Shown piece by piece: positions 1 through 8,379 of a DNA stretch of 64,000 nt. Source of the stretch: CAZWBR01 sp964632305 (GTDB taxonomy: Bacteria; Bacteroidota; Bacteroidia; Bacteroidales; Prolixibacteraceae); NCBI GenBank assembly GCA_964632305.1, contig CAZWBR010000001.1:62001-126000 (forward strand), in the 5' to 3' direction. Made by a program: the position numbers and the translations under genes. Within the stretch, counting starts at the first letter, position 1, and each line of letters opens with the position of its first letter. A model generated the notes under the pieces. The model was not told the DNA's origin and made no database searches. It saw only the letters and a program-made list of their open reading frames with translations.

Positions 1-1352
1 AGACCGGTGTACGACCGCAGCAGCATCTTAATAAAATCATCCAATCCCTTATTGTTCAATTGGAACCGGTACAAGTCGTCGCGGTGAACCTGAAAGAATA
101 CCCGTGAAGAATTTTCTATATCTTCCGAATACTCAAGGTAGCCTTGCCTCTCAAGCAGCTTCAGACTGTGATAGACCGCCGGGACCTGAAAACTGAACTT
201 ACGGGCAAAATCCTCTATCGGAAATCCGAAGCCATCTCCCCTGCCCGATCCCATGGCAAGACCCAGGTAGTTCCCCACCGAATTATACACCTCACGGATC
301 AAGTCCATCTCAGGGAAACTATCGCTGACCATTTTATGAAGCCGCCGATTATCGTACCTGCTGTAAAGGAGGACGGCTACCGCTTTTTTCCCGTCACGCC
401 CCGCCCGGCCCGCTTCCTGGAAATAAGCCTCCAGCGAATCCGGCAGATCGAGATGGATCACAAACCGAACATCCGGCTTATCGATCCCCATTCCAAAGGC
501 ATTCGTGGCCACCATCACCCGTGTCTCACCTTTCATCCATTTCGACTGGTTCAGCTTTCGCAGTTCCGGATCAAGACCGGCATGATAGAAATCGGCCGTC
601 ACTTCATGCTCTCCGAGCAACTGGGTTATCTCACGGCATTTTTTCCGGCTCCTGACATAAATAATCCCCGTCCCCTTCGCCTTTTTAACCGTTTCGACAA
701 GATATCCCATCTTATCATCTTTGAGCCGGACCAAATAGGTGAGATTGTCGCGCTTAAAGCTCTTTTGCAAAACATTCTTCTGCGGGAAAAGCAATTTGTC
801 CTGAATATCCTCCACCACCTTAGGCGTTGCCGTGGCGGTCAATGCCAATAGCGGCACCCCGGGGAAGTGAGCCCGGATAGAAGCGATGTTAAGGTACGAA
901 GGCCTGAAATCGTAACCCCACTGCGAAACGCAGTGAGCCTCGTCTACCGCGATAAGATTCAGCTTCATCCGAACCAGGTACTCCAGGAAATTGGCCGACT
1001 GAAGCCTTTCCGGCGAGACATAGAAAAATTTGTAATCCCCGTAAAGGGCATTGTTCAGGGTAATGTCCATCTCCCTGTGGCTCATCCCTGAATAAACGGC
1101 CAAAGCTTTGATCTGCCGCTTCCGCAAATGATCGACCTGATCGTTCATCAGGGAAATCAATGGCGTGACCACCAAACACATCCCGGGCCGGCTCAACGAA
1201 AAAACCTGAAAGGTGACCGATTTTCCCCCGCCGGTAGGCATAAGTCCCAGGGTATCTTTTCCCCCGGCAACCGATCGGATAATCTCCTCCTGCAACGGGC
1301 GGAACTCACTGTAACCCCAGTACTTCGACAATATTTCATGAAACTCGTCCAT
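1..1352 (-). CDS. recQ: ATP-dependent DNA helicase RecQ (C-terminus cut by window edge)
   Basis: Superfamily 2 helicase that unwinds DNA 3'-5' in recombinational repair. About 450 residues are visible on the minus strand. They hold the Q-motif-like FRPLQEEII near residue 18, Walker A TGGGKS (Lys44), the DEAH box at 137-140, the TATAT motif, and motif VI QEAGRAGRDG. The start is the ATG at 1352-1350; no in-frame ATG lies just upstream. After motif VI the sequence goes straight to a winged-helix-like segment (YHSLKLLERQGYLEY) with no Cys at all, so the four-Cys zinc subdomain of E. coli RecQ is missing. I recall this short form as common in Bacteroidota. The end of the protein lies outside the window. 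It is divergent from guaB across about 177 bp. Confidence 0.93.
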   Translation of the reverse strand, partial: MDEFHEILSKYWGYSEFRPLQEEIIRSVAGGKDTLGLMPTGGGKSVTFQVFSLSRPGMCLVVTPLISLMNDQVDHLRKRQIKALAVYSGMSHREMDITLNNALYGDYKFFYVSPERLQSANFLEYLVRMKLNLIAVDEAHCVSQWGYDFRPSYLNIASIRAHFPGVPLLALTATATPKVVEDIQDKLLFPQKNVLQKSFKRDNLTYLVRLKDDKMGYLVETVKKAKGTGIIYVRSRKKCREITQLLGEHEVTADFYHAGLDPELRKLNQSKWMKGETRVMVATNAFGMGIDKPDVRFVIHLDLPDSLEAYFQEAGRAGRDGKKAVAVLLYSRYDNRRLHKMVSDSFPEMDLIREVYNSVGNYLGLAMGSGRGDGFGFPIEDFARKFSFQVPAVYHSLKLLERQGYLEYSEDIENSSRVFFQVHRDDLYRFQLNNKGLDDFIKMLLRSYTG

Positions 1353-1463
1353 CGAAATCAAACATACTTCAAAAATACCGGACAACCAAACCTCTCAGGC
1401 AATAATCTCCCAATCCGCCTTTTCTGCTTTTAACAAAATTTCATCCCTGATTATTACCCGATC

Positions 1464-1495
1464 TTGCTTAATAAAAGCATTTTTTATTAAATTTG
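1464..1495 (+). promoter_or_regulatory. Predicted promoter of guaB
   Basis: TTG at 1464-1466 and TAAATTTG at 1488-1495, 21 bases apart, fit the Bacteroidota primary-sigma pattern TTTG-N19/21-TANNTTTG. The -7 element lies 34 bases before the guaB ATG. No Shine-Dalgarno sequence is visible, as is usual in this phylum. Confidence 0.6.
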
Positions 1496-1529
1496 AAGAT
1501 CATAACGTCTCACCCAAAAATTCCACACC

Positions 1530-3002
1530 ATGTCATTCCTGTCAGACAAAGTTGTAATCGAAGGTCTTACCTTCGACGATGTGCTCTTAGTTCCGACCTA
1601 CAGTGAAGTCCTTCCGCGCGATGTAAACATCACTTCCTGGTTCTCGAGAAACATCCGGCTTAATACTCCGATTGTATCGGCTGCCATGGATACGGTGACC
1701 GAATCGAAACTGGCCATCGCCATCGCCCGCGAAGGTGGCATCGGGGTCATTCATAAAAATATGACCATCGACGCGCAGGCCAAACAGGTCAAGACGGTTA
1801 AAAGGGCGGAGAATGGGATGATCTACGACCCGATCACGATCTCGAAAGAAAAACTGGTGGCCGATGCCCTGAAACTGATGGAGACCTTCAAGATCGGTGG
1901 TATCCCGGTGATCGACGATTCCGGCAGACTGGTAGGCATTGTCACCAACCGCGACCTCCGCTTCGAACGAAACATGCAACGCCCGATCACCGAAGTGATG
2001 ACTTCCCAGAACCTGATAACCACCGATATAACCACAAACCTGGAGGCCGCTTCACATATCCTTCAAAGTCACAAGATCGAAAAATTGCCGGTGGTCGATA
2101 AAAACAACAAACTGATCGGGTTAGTCACCTATAAAGACATTACGCAGGCCAAAGATAAACCCTTTGCCTGCAAGGATGAGAAAGGACGATTGCGGGTCGC
2201 TGCCGCTGTCGGTGTAACAGCCGATACGATGGACCGCATCGACGAGCTGGTCAGTGCCCAGGTCGATGCCATCGTAATCGACACCGCTCATGGCCATTCC
2301 CGGGGGGTATTGGAAACCCTGAAAAAAGCCAAAAACAAATATCCTGAAAAAGATTTTATTGTTGGAAATATAGCCACCGCACAGGCTGCCACCGATCTGG
2401 TGTTTGCCGGCGCCGATGCCGTGAAGGTCGGGATAGGCCCCGGCTCCATCTGTACGACCCGTATTGTAACCGGAGTCGGCATCCCTCAACTCTCAGCCAT
2501 CTACAACGTCTCGAAGGCCATCCGCGGAAGCGATGTCCCGGTCATCGCCGACGGCGGTCTCCGCTATTCGGGCGACATCGTGAAAGCGCTGGCCGCCGGC
2601 GCTCAATGCATCATGGCCGGATCGCTTTTTGCAGGAGTCGAAGAATCGCCCGGCGAAACTATCATCTTCCAGGGAAGGAAATTTAAATCGTACCGTGGAA
2701 TGGGATCGATCGAAGCAATGCAGCAAGGCTCTAAAGACCGTTATTTCCAGGATGTGGAAGATGACATTAAGAAACTGGTCCCCGAGGGTATCGTGGCCCG
2801 TGTCCCTTTCAAAGGGACCCTCTACGAAGTCCTTTATCAGATGATTGGCGGGCTGCGCGCCGGGATGGGTTATTGCGGAGCGAGCACCATCGAAAAACTG
2901 CATGAGGCTAAATTTGTCCGTATCACCAACGCCGGTATCGCCGAGAGTCATCCCCACGACGTGGCCATCACCCGCGAGGCGCCCAATTACAGCCGCGATT
3001 AA
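1530..3002 (+). CDS. guaB: Inosine-5'-monophosphate dehydrogenase
   Basis: Oxidises IMP to XMP with NAD+, the committed step of GMP synthesis, in the cytosol. The 490-residue length is typical. The TIM-barrel core is interrupted by a pair of CBS domains (about residues 95-205, with VVDKNNKLIGLVTYKDI in the second). The catalytic Cys loop is GPGSICTTR, followed by the flap GMGSIEAMQQGSKDRYFQ. It has its own promoter and is closed by a terminator directly downstream, so it looks monocistronic. The order recQ, guaB, then peptidyl-prolyl isomerases is, from memory, a recurring arrangement in Bacteroidales. Confidence 0.98.
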   Translation: MSFLSDKVVIEGLTFDDVLLVPTYSEVLPRDVNITSWFSRNIRLNTPIVSAAMDTVTESKLAIAIAREGGIGVIHKNMTIDAQAKQVKTVKRAENGMIYDPITISKEKLVADALKLMETFKIGGIPVIDDSGRLVGIVTNRDLRFERNMQRPITEVMTSQNLITTDITTNLEAASHILQSHKIEKLPVVDKNNKLIGLVTYKDITQAKDKPFACKDEKGRLRVAAAVGVTADTMDRIDELVSAQVDAIVIDTAHGHSRGVLETLKKAKNKYPEKDFIVGNIATAQAATDLVFAGADAVKVGIGPGSICTTRIVTGVGIPQLSAIYNVSKAIRGSDVPVIADGGLRYSGDIVKALAAGAQCIMAGSLFAGVEESPGETIIFQGRKFKSYRGMGSIEAMQQGSKDRYFQDVEDDIKKLVPEGIVARVPFKGTLYEVLYQMIGGLRAGMGYCGASTIEKLHEAKFVRITNAGIAESHPHDVAITREAPNYSRD

Positions 3003-3031
3003 AAGCAAAGGAGCTAATCGGTAAAGGTGGG

Positions 3032-3069
3032 AAGCAGACCCTGGAATCAAACCAAGGCCTGCTTTTTTT
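3032..3069 (+). terminator. Intrinsic terminator after guaB
   Basis: AAGCAG at 3032-3037 pairs with CTGCTT at 3059-3064. Further pairing with two mismatches continues inward to a 7-base loop, and a run of seven T follows at 3063-3069. It lies 30 bases after the guaB stop. Confidence 0.85.
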
Positions 3070-3480
3070 ATGATAATACTCGCCCCTCTCTTTCCCGGTT
3101 TAACACCGTACCATCATCGGGGTATCTCCATAGTTTGTTCGTACTTTGTTCGTACTTTGTTCGTTCCCATATATAGATACTACGTTAAAAATACATGGAA
3201 ACAATATGAAAAACATGGCGTTGGTAATGATCATTCCCAATTCAAACAAGGAGTTTAATCAGACTCTGTTGCCGATGGCCTTTCGTGGCATTTCCCCCGC
3301 TGACGCTTTGTAAATGCAATCCTCCAAATGGGATTGCAGCCAAAATTAATTTCTTATTATATACACAACATAACGCTTATATTCATCTAATTAGCAAATA
3401 AGAATTTGTGATTTAACCTTTTTTAGTATTCAAATCGGGAGGGATTATTAATCAGATATCAATATTTCAGTAATTTAAGA
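3070..3480. other. Non-coding region between guaB and the surA cluster
   Basis: No convincing gene. It holds the 11-bp repeat array at 3134-3166 and an isolated hairpin: TGCAATCC at 3315-3322 pairs perfectly with GGATTGCA at 3331-3338 across an 8-base loop, without a T-run after it. A short open frame at 3070-3258 runs through the repeat array and has no recognisable product. The rest is AT-rich and leads into the promoter of the next gene. Confidence 0.6.
3122..3180. repeat. 11-bp-period direct repeat array A
   Basis: Three head-to-tail units of TTTGTTCGTAC at 3134-3144, 3145-3155 and 3156-3166; the last ends TTC instead of TAC. The array is bracketed by GTATCT (3122-3127) and its complement AGATAC (3175-3180). 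The same unit is found again at 25145-25166 between other genes, so this is a dispersed element. The exact 11-bp period puts each unit on nearly the same face of the helix. Function unknown. Confidence 0.8.
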
Positions 3481-3488
3481 TAAATTTG
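3481..3488 (+). promoter_or_regulatory. Predicted -7 element before the surA cluster
   Basis: TAAATTTG fits TANNTTTG; no good -33 TTTG is seen about 19 bases upstream. It decides the gene start: a TTG at 3486 inside this box cannot be the start codon, which supports the ATG at 3579. Confidence 0.45.
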
Positions 3489-3578
3489 AAGCCTCAAACA
3501 ACCTCAACGTGTTTTTATTCGTCATTATATGTGATGAACAAAAAGGTTTGTTTGATGCGACAGAATTCGAGGAAGGTC

Positions 3579-4442
3579 ATGAAGTTAAAAAATTGGTACA
3601 TATATTCTGCACTCTTGCTTTCATTGGCCGGATGTTCCTTTTTCTCCGGCAATGATGCGGATGAGGAGGTAGTGGCGAAGGTGGGAAACAAGTTCCTGCT
3701 TCGGAGGGATTTGGCCCAATCGATCCCGGTGGGGATGACCCAGACTGACAGTGCCTCCCGGGCCGACGAACTCATTCAGCAATGGGTAAAACAGGAACTG
3801 ATGCTTCAAATGGCTGAAGAAAACCTGGATGCTTCGCAAAAAGATGTCCAGCAGGAACTGGACGAATACCGCAACTCGCTGATTATTCACCGGTACCAGC
3901 AACAATTACTCATCCGCAAAATGGATACGACCCTTACGGAAGCCGATCTTGTCAGCTTTTACAATACCCATCCCGATAAGTTTGTCCTTGAACAAAGTAT
4001 TGTAAAAGGGATCTATATGGAAGTTCCAAAGGATGTGGGCAAGCCCGAACAGATCAAACGCTGGATTCAGGCCCGTGATGACCGATCGAAGGACGAGTTG
4101 GAGAAATACAGTTTCCAGTACGCCACCAAATTTGACCAGTTCAGTGACCGATGGGTCGACTTTGGCCGGATCAGGTCGAGGATGCCCTTCAGGTACGATA
4201 ATACGGAGGAGTTTCTGCGAAGGAACAATTATTACGAAACTGAGGATCTTGACAAATATTATTTCCTTTACGTGAGCGACTTCAAACTGGCGGGAGAAAA
4301 AGCCCCTTTCGATTTTGTTAAAGATCGGATAGAAAGTTTAATTTTGAACACCCGAAAAATGGAGTTCATCCAGCAGCTTGAAAAGGATATTTTTCAGGAA
4401 GGAAAAGAGAAGAATAAATTTGAAATAATTGATTTTAAATAA
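3579..4442 (+). CDS. Lipoprotein with SurA-N-like chaperone fold
   Basis: Predicted envelope lipoprotein of 287 residues, probably a periplasmic folding helper. From the ATG at 3579 it begins with a clean signal peptide ending in the lipobox LAGC. The following segment (KVGNKFLLRRDLAQSIP, then a helical stretch rich in Glu, Gln and Leu) resembles the N-terminal chaperone region of SurA/PpiC proteins. I see no parvulin active-site segment in the C-terminal half, so enzyme activity is doubtful. In-frame ATGs at 3534 and 3555 would put charged residues before the signal peptide. It sits 13 bases before surA, almost certainly in one operon. Often annotated as a peptidyl-prolyl isomerase by position; that is inference here. 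Confidence 0.75.
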   Translation: MKLKNWYIYSALLLSLAGCSFFSGNDADEEVVAKVGNKFLLRRDLAQSIPVGMTQTDSASRADELIQQWVKQELMLQMAEENLDASQKDVQQELDEYRNSLIIHRYQQQLLIRKMDTTLTEADLVSFYNTHPDKFVLEQSIVKGIYMEVPKDVGKPEQIKRWIQARDDRSKDELEKYSFQYATKFDQFSDRWVDFGRIRSRMPFRYDNTEEFLRRNNYYETEDLDKYYFLYVSDFKLAGEKAPFDFVKDRIESLILNTRKMEFIQQLEKDIFQEGKEKNKFEIIDFK

Positions 4443-4455
4443 GACCCATATCAAT

Positions 4456-5811
4456 ATGTTTAAAAACATACTTAAAAGCTTAGCCGTAATCACCTTATTA
4501 TTAGGGAATACTAACCTTCTGGAGGCGCAGGATAAAGTGATCGACCAGATTGTGGCAATTGTGGGGAGCAACCCGATTCTGAAATCGGATATCGAAACCC
4601 AGGCAATGGATTTACAGGCCCGGGGAGTGACCACCGAGGGAGATATGAAATGTGAAATACTGGAGCAGCTTTTGGAGCAAAAACTGTTATTGGCCGAAGC
4701 CGAACTGGATACCACCATCATTGTCACCGATAAACAGATCAACCAGAACCTCGATCGCCGGATGCAGTATTTCATTGAAAACATTGGTTCGGAAAAAGAG
4801 GTGGAGAAATATTTCAATAAATCGATTGTTCAGTTGAAAGCCGATATGAGCGATGTGATCAAGGAATCGCTGAAGACCGAACAGATGCAAAGTAAGATTA
4901 CCGAAAAGGTCACCTCAACTCCTTCCGAGGTGAGGAACTATTTCAGGCAGTTACCTAAAGATAAGATTCCCGAAGTCAATTCACAGGTGGAATATGCCCA
5001 AATCACCGTTCTTCCGGTTATCACCGAACAGGAAGATTTGGATGTAAAGGCAAAATTACGGGAATTTAAGCGCAGGGTTGAAGCAGGCGAAAGTTTTGCA
5101 ACGCTGGCCATCCTCTATTCAGAGGATCCCGGTTCTGCCCGTAACGGGGGGGAAATGGATTACTTAGGCCGTGCCCAGCTCGATCCGGCTTTTTCGACCG
5201 AAGCCTTCAGCCTTAAAGTGAACCAGGTTTCGAAAGTGGTTAAGAGTGAATACGGTTATCATATCATCCAACTGATCGACCGCAAAGGAGAAAAGATCAA
5301 ATGTCGCCACATCCTTTTACGCCCGAAAATAGATCCAAAGGAATTGGACAAGGCCAAGAGCCGCATCGACAGCATTGCCGATTATATCCGTAAAGGTACC
5401 GCTACCTGGGAGCAATCCGCTTTTATGTACTCTTCCGATAAAAATTCGCGTAACAACGGGGGCTTAGTGACCTCGCAACAGACGGGCTCGACCAAATTCA
5501 CGATGGAGGAACTTGATCCTGATGTAAGTAAGATTATTTCAAATATGAAGATTGGTGAGATCTCCGATCCGTTCCTCTCTTTGGACGATAAACAACGCCA
5601 GGTCTATAAGATTGTGAAGTTGATAGGCAAGACCAACGCCCATCCGGCCAATCTTCAGGAAGATTACCAATACCTGAGCGAACTCTTCCTGAACAAGAAG
5701 AAAGAAGAGGCTTACCGGGCGTGGATTGCCAAACAGCAGGCCAAGACCTATATTCACATTGACGATACTTACGCCAACTGCAATTTCAAGTTAAAATTCT
5801 GGAAGAAGTAA
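4456..5811 (+). CDS. surA: Periplasmic chaperone/peptidyl-prolyl isomerase SurA
   Basis: Helps outer-membrane proteins cross the periplasm and fold. The 451 residues start with a signal peptide (cut expected after LLEAQ). Next comes the SurA N-terminal chaperone domain (VDQIVAIVGSNPILKSD type, about residues 25-165). Two parvulin domains follow: the first has YSEDPGSARNGGEMDYLGR, the second opens with CRHILLRP. The ATG at 4456 is preferred over the TTG at 4429, which overlaps the previous gene. It lies between a lipoprotein of related fold and an OstA-like protein, so the three genes form an outer-membrane assembly cluster. Confidence 0.92.
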   Translation: MFKNILKSLAVITLLLGNTNLLEAQDKVIDQIVAIVGSNPILKSDIETQAMDLQARGVTTEGDMKCEILEQLLEQKLLLAEAELDTTIIVTDKQINQNLDRRMQYFIENIGSEKEVEKYFNKSIVQLKADMSDVIKESLKTEQMQSKITEKVTSTPSEVRNYFRQLPKDKIPEVNSQVEYAQITVLPVITEQEDLDVKAKLREFKRRVEAGESFATLAILYSEDPGSARNGGEMDYLGRAQLDPAFSTEAFSLKVNQVSKVVKSEYGYHIIQLIDRKGEKIKCRHILLRPKIDPKELDKAKSRIDSIADYIRKGTATWEQSAFMYSSDKNSRNNGGLVTSQQTGSTKFTMEELDPDVSKIISNMKIGEISDPFLSLDDKQRQVYKIVKLIGKTNAHPANLQEDYQYLSELFLNKKKEEAYRAWIAKQQAKTYIHIDDTYANCNFKLKFWKK

Positions 5812-5895
5812 TTGATTCGGGCAGGAAGCCGGAAGAGAAACGTTTGTTTGGTTTATGTACGATTTATAAGAATTTTATTCACGTATCACTAAGAG

Positions 5896-7497
5896 ATGAG
5901 GATTCTCAGAACAGGTAATTATCTCTCCTATATCATCTTTCTTGGTATGGCGGCCCTCTTTATTCAGGCCTCCCAACCGGAGCAACCTCAAAAAAAGCGC
6001 CGCATTGATATTGAGTGGGCCGATCTATATACTTACGATGAGAGTATTGTGGCCAATGCCCAACGATTGATCGGCAATGTTCGGTTCAGACACAACGAAG
6101 CGCTGATGATGTGCGACAGCGCCTATTCCTACAACGATATCAACCAGTTCGACGCTTTTGGGAATGTCCATATCATCCAGGGTGATACGCTGCATCTCTA
6201 CGGGAATAAGATGTTCTATAACGGCGATCAGAGATTGGCCAGGTTTATAGGGAATGTCAAATTGATTGACAAATCCATCACCCTTACCTCCGATTCTCTT
6301 GAATTCGATTTGGCTTCCAACATTGGTTATTACGATAATTTCGGGAAGATCGTGGATACGGCTAACGTCTTAACCAGTAAAATAGGACGTTATTACTCAA
6401 ACGATAACATGTTCTTTTTCAAGGACACCGTCGTCCTGACCAACAAAGATTTCGTCCTTCATTCCGACACCTTAAAATACAACAGTCAAACAGAGCGGGC
6501 TTTCATTGTCGGACCAACCACTATTGTAGGGAGTAAGGATGGGGGGACCCTCTATTCCGAAGAGGGCTGGTACGACACCAAAGCCAATATAGCAGAGCTT
6601 TACAAAGGGTCAAAGATCATTAACAAGGATCAGATTCTTGAAGGGGACACGCTTTTTTATGACCGGAACAGCGGAGACGGAAAGGCCCGTCATAGGGTCA
6701 TGCTATCGGATACCACCAATAAAGTTCAGGTGACCGGAAGGTACGGGATCTATAATGAGAAGAGCAAGATTGCTTTTGTCACCGATTCGGCGCTCTTTGT
6801 TCAGTTCTCGAAGAAAGACACCCTTTACATGCATGCCGACACATTGAAGACTATTCCCGATCTGTCACTTCCACAGGACAGTAATAAGCGGTTTTTTATG
6901 GCGTATTACCATGTCCGGTTCTTCAAACCTGACCTTCAGGGGCAATGCGACTCGCTCTCCTACCAGATGAAAGATTCGACGATCCGTATGTATAAAGATC
7001 CGGTGCTTTGGGATGCAGCCAATCAGATGAGTGCCGAAAGAATAGAATATGTTTCGAAAGAAATCGATCCCGATTATGCCAAACTGGAAAATAATGCATT
7101 CATCATCTCTAAAGAGGATTCAGTCAAATTCAACCAGATATCCGGGAAGAGGATTGTCGGGCAAATATTTGATAATAAGCTGAAAACCATTGATGTTAAC
7201 GGGAATGCCCAGACACTCTATTATCTGAAGGAGAAGGAGAAATACTCCGGGGTCAACCGTCTGGAGAGCAGCAAGATCCAAATCCATATGATCGAGAATA
7301 AGATCGACAGCATCACCTTTTATCCAAAGCCGGAAGGAAAAACTATCCCCCTGAAAGAGCTGACACCAGAAAACGCCGAATTAAAGAGTTTTCAGTGGCG
7401 GGAGTCCGAAAAACCGATCGACCAATTCGATCTCTACCCAATTGACGAAAAGCGCAAAAAAAATGCAGGCTCAAAAAAGCAGCCTGCATTAAAGTAA
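5896..7497 (+). CDS. OstA/LptA-like periplasmic lipopolysaccharide-transport protein
   Basis: Long (533-residue) protein with an N-terminal signal or anchor segment (about residues 8-26). It then has OstA-type repeats, where patterns such as LIGNVRFRHNEALMMCDSAY and FDAFGNVHIIQGDTLHLYG recur with short spacing. This is the beta-jellyroll signature of LptA/LptD N-domains that bind lipid A in transit. E. coli LptA is about 185 residues, so this protein has several jellyroll modules or an extra C-terminal part. The last 40 residues are rich in Lys and Glu. It follows surA after 84 bp. Its stop codon lies within a bidirectional terminator. Role in LPS bridging is inferred from fold and context. 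Confidence 0.8.
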   Translation: MRILRTGNYLSYIIFLGMAALFIQASQPEQPQKKRRIDIEWADLYTYDESIVANAQRLIGNVRFRHNEALMMCDSAYSYNDINQFDAFGNVHIIQGDTLHLYGNKMFYNGDQRLARFIGNVKLIDKSITLTSDSLEFDLASNIGYYDNFGKIVDTANVLTSKIGRYYSNDNMFFFKDTVVLTNKDFVLHSDTLKYNSQTERAFIVGPTTIVGSKDGGTLYSEEGWYDTKANIAELYKGSKIINKDQILEGDTLFYDRNSGDGKARHRVMLSDTTNKVQVTGRYGIYNEKSKIAFVTDSALFVQFSKKDTLYMHADTLKTIPDLSLPQDSNKRFFMAYYHVRFFKPDLQGQCDSLSYQMKDSTIRMYKDPVLWDAANQMSAERIEYVSKEIDPDYAKLENNAFIISKEDSVKFNQISGKRIVGQIFDNKLKTIDVNGNAQTLYYLKEKEKYSGVNRLESSKIQIHMIENKIDSITFYPKPEGKTIPLKELTPENAELKSFQWRESEKPIDQFDLYPIDEKRKKNAGSKKQPALK

Positions 7498-7504
7498 TTT
7501 TTTT
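7462..7504. terminator. Bidirectional terminator inside the 3' end of the ostA-like gene
   Basis: AATGCAGGCT (7462-7471) pairs perfectly with AGCCTGCATT (7481-7490). On the plus strand T7 follows at 7498-7504 just after the stop codon. On the minus strand the hairpin is followed by a T8 run (A8 at 7456-7463). It serves the two convergent genes. Confidence 0.8.
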
Positions 7505-7518
7505 CGCTTTACAGCTCT

Positions 7519-7740
7519 TCAATATTCGTCCTCATTGAAGAAAAAGTCATCCTTGCTTGGATAATCGGGCCAAATATCCTCGATTGATTCATAAATATCG
7601 CCCTCATCTTCCATCTCCTGTAAGTTCTCGATTACTTCGAGCGGAGCGCCCGATCGAATGGCAAAATCGATCAGTTCGTCCTTAGTTGCAGGCCAGGGGG
7701 CATCTTCCAGTTTTGAAGCCAATTCCAATGTCCAGTACAT
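7519..7740 (-). CDS. DUF2795 family protein
   Basis: Small acidic protein of 73 residues of a family widespread in Bacteroidota. The core MYWTLELASKLEDAPWPATK, then ELIDFAIRSGAPLEVIENLQ, matches the DUF2795 helical domain; the tail is very rich in Asp, Glu and Phe. Function is unknown. It may be the last gene of the minus-strand group with the cobalamin adenosyltransferase, although the 82-bp gap leaves room for its own signals. Confidence 0.85.
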   Translation of the reverse strand: MYWTLELASKLEDAPWPATKDELIDFAIRSGAPLEVIENLQEMEDEGDIYESIEDIWPDYPSKDDFFFNEDEY

Positions 7741-7822
7741 AATATTTCTTTAAGATTAGTGTGCTTTGTTTGTTGCGATGTTAGTATTTTTTTTTGAAAA
7801 TAAAAATGTTTCAACAAACTTT

Positions 7823-8368
7823 TTATGGCATCCATGGAACTTCTTCAATATCTGTGTCTTTTGCCACCTTTCTGGATAATACGAACAAATAATCGGATAG
7901 TCGATTCAGGTATTTCAGGATTTCGTTCGGAATTACAGCCTCTTTCGCAAGCTGGTAGCTCCTTCTTTCAGCGCGACGGCAGACTGTTCGGGCGATATGA
8001 CAGGATGAAACAGCCTGGTTGCCGCCGGGCAAAACGAAATGGGTCATCGGCGGTAGTTGATCGAGCATCTGATCCATCTGTCGTTCCAGCAGAGTAATAT
8101 CCTCCCCGCAGCAAGGTAACTTAACGGAGAGGTCGGTTTTGGAGGTGTCAGTGGCTAAACGGGCCCCTATGACAAACAAACGTTTTTGAATCTCCATCAA
8201 CATTTTGGAGGTTTCATCATCCAATGGAAAGGAACGGATCATTCCAATCCAGCTATTCAACTCATCGACTGTCCCGTAGGCTTCGAGGCGTAAATCATAT
8301 TTCGGGACCCTTGTTCCACCGATTAAACCGGTAGTTCCATCGTCGCCCGTTCTGGTATATACTCGCAT
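7823..8368 (-). CDS. PduO-type cob(I)alamin adenosyltransferase
   Basis: Transfers adenosine from ATP to cob(I)alamin to make coenzyme B12 in the cytosol. The 181 residues show the ATP-binding N-terminal motif YTRTGDDGTTGL and the C-terminal helix motifs RTVCRRAERR and YLNRLSDYLFVLSR of the PduO family (trimeric helical bundle). The enzyme implies that an adenosylcobalamin-dependent enzyme exists elsewhere in the genome, for example methylmalonyl-CoA mutase. It is separated by only 11 bp from the upstream ABC ATPase gene and is probably co-transcribed with it. No cobalamin riboswitch is visible nearby. Confidence 0.93.
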   Translation of the reverse strand: MRVYTRTGDDGTTGLIGGTRVPKYDLRLEAYGTVDELNSWIGMIRSFPLDDETSKMLMEIQKRLFVIGARLATDTSKTDLSVKLPCCGEDITLLERQMDQMLDQLPPMTHFVLPGGNQAVSSCHIARTVCRRAERRSYQLAKEAVIPNEILKYLNRLSDYLFVLSRKVAKDTDIEEVPWMP

Positions 8369-8379
8369 AATAGAAAATT

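Noticed and set aside
144..1433. Open frames on both strands overlapping recQ
   Set aside because: They are shadows of the clear RecQ helicase reading frame on the minus strand.
3070..3258. 62-codon open frame between guaB and surA cluster
   Set aside because: It runs through the 11-bp repeat array and has no recognisable domain; starts at the terminator's T-run.
3315..3338. Intrinsic terminator or riboswitch before the surA cluster
   Set aside because: A good 8-bp hairpin but no T-run and no wider conserved fold that I recognise.
3486..3578. Extended N-terminus of the SurA-N-like lipoprotein from TTG 3486
   Set aside because: The TTG lies in the -7 promoter box and the extension would bury the lipoprotein signal peptide.
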